Assembly: GCF_000368065.1 (NCBI RefSeq)
Contig: NZ_KB851200.1
Coordinates: 734,419-798,418 of the forward strand
Source: Acinetobacter seifertii
GTDB lineage: Bacteria; Pseudomonadota; Gammaproteobacteria; Pseudomonadales; Moraxellaceae
DNA length: 64,000 nucleotides
Direction of reading: 5' to 3'
Below, one piece after another: positions 63,734 to 64,000 of the stretch (its first letter is position 1; every line of letters begins with the position of its first letter). A program made the position numbers and the translations under genes. A model generated the notes under the pieces. It was not told the origin of the DNA, ran no database searches, and worked only from the letters and a program-made list of their open reading frames with translations.

Positions 63734-63905
63734 GTGAAAAAGATAATTTTAGCAACAATAGTAGGTGTTTTGGGTATGAGTAACTCTTTTGCTGAATGTA
63801 CCTATAACTTTGATGCAAGTGTACAAGATTTAAAAACTTTAGAAGCATCATTGAATTCCCCTACAGGGTTGCAACGTTATATAGAGCAAGTCTCTAATAT
63901 AAATG
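63734..63905 (+). pseudogene. Exported protein, N-terminal part, interrupted by an IS3 element
   Basis: GTG 63734 has an AAGGGA site about 8 bases upstream. The signal peptide is MKKIILATIVGVLGMSNSFA, then ECTYNFDASVQDLKTLEASLNS. At 63906 the second copy of the IS3 element begins. The frame then runs into the IS (about 69 residues in total, ending at 63943). The remainder of the gene would lie past the window's edge. Its place right after a pilus operon is suggestive, but the family is unknown. Confidence 0.6.
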
Positions 63906-64000
63906 TGAACCGTACCGGGTTTGTCGGAGACCACTTTTCTTGAGAGAATGTCCCGATGAAAAAAGTAAAATACACCCCTGAAATCAGAGATAGAGCGGTT
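63906..64000 (+). mobile_element. IS3-family insertion sequence, copy 2 (left end only)
   Basis: The first 95 bases of the element found at 2401, identical as far as seen (TGAACCGTACCGGGTTTGTC...), cut by the end of the window. The orientation is the same as copy 1. Confidence 0.9.
63956..64000 (+). CDS. IS3-family OrfA, partial (start only)
   Basis: Starts at ATG 63956, 50 bases into the element as in copy 1, and encodes MKKVKYTPEIRDRAV before the window ends. Confidence 0.88.
   Translation, partial: MKKVKYTPEIRDRAV

Overview
The window is low-GC gammaproteobacterial chromosome and most likely comes from Acinetobacter, of the A. baumannii/calcoaceticus type. I infer this from an Hfq with a very long Gly/Gln/Phe-rich tail, an archaic Csu-type chaperone-usher pilus operon, the DUF441 and TamA/TamB forms, and the general gene content. 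No database was searched. Most of the window is ordinary core genome. The accessory signal is a heavy insertion-sequence (IS) load: four complete elements and the start of a fifth, most of them inside or directly upstream of genes.

Layout. 1-1124: the output domain of kdpE, split by an IS1-family element with an 8-bp target duplication. 1201-3937 (minus): a PuuA-like glutamine synthetase gene, split by an IS3-family element with a 3-bp duplication. 4347-14324: a lipoprotein, coq7 with an LplT-like transporter, then the tamA-tamB envelope pair. 14563-15799: a second type of IS3 element, inserted just upstream of a lactonase-type beta-propeller gene. 17187-27514: lipoproteins, acnB, a potassium channel, MFS transporters, metR with a perfect TGAA-N5-TTCA palindrome upstream, a DUF441 protein, rsuA and a GNAT enzyme. 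27618-33045: an orphan RelB/DinJ-like protein, an RluA-type synthase, and tsaE-mutL-miaA-hfq. 33177-39101: a DMT transporter, nfsB, a small membrane gene cut by an IS5-family element, lpxH, ppiB and glnS. glnS is followed by three 58-bp tandem repeats.

40537-49596 is a C2-metabolism island: ethanolamine permease (eat), eutB and eutC, an aldehyde dehydrogenase, a divergent GAF-domain regulator, an alpha/beta hydrolase and an iron-type alcohol dehydrogenase. No microcompartment shell genes are visible. Ethanolamine or ethanol would be converted to acetaldehyde and then acetate. The aldehyde and alcohol dehydrogenase genes both carry a tandem 6-bp motif, CCWACC or its complement, repeated with an 11-bp period about 93-94 bp upstream of the start codon. 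That makes it a candidate shared operator.

49827-58256: a Pif1/RecD-like helicase with a helix-turn-helix tail, a CHMI-like isomerase, an AraC/GyrI regulator broken by an in-frame stop, thiM, an unrecognised zinc-cluster protein, a small unknown gene and pepN. 58762-63568: a compact archaic chaperone-usher operon of subunit, chaperone, usher and two-domain tip protein. A secreted-protein gene follows and is interrupted at 63906 by a second, same-orientation copy of the IS3 element from 2401. The two copies bracket about 61.5 kb.

I did not find a convincing new defence or mobile system. The points most worth a second look are the shared repeats in the C2 island, the repeats after glnS, the insert in POTRA3 of TamA, the changed endonuclease motif in MutL, the unknown zinc-cluster protein and the series of IS disruptions.
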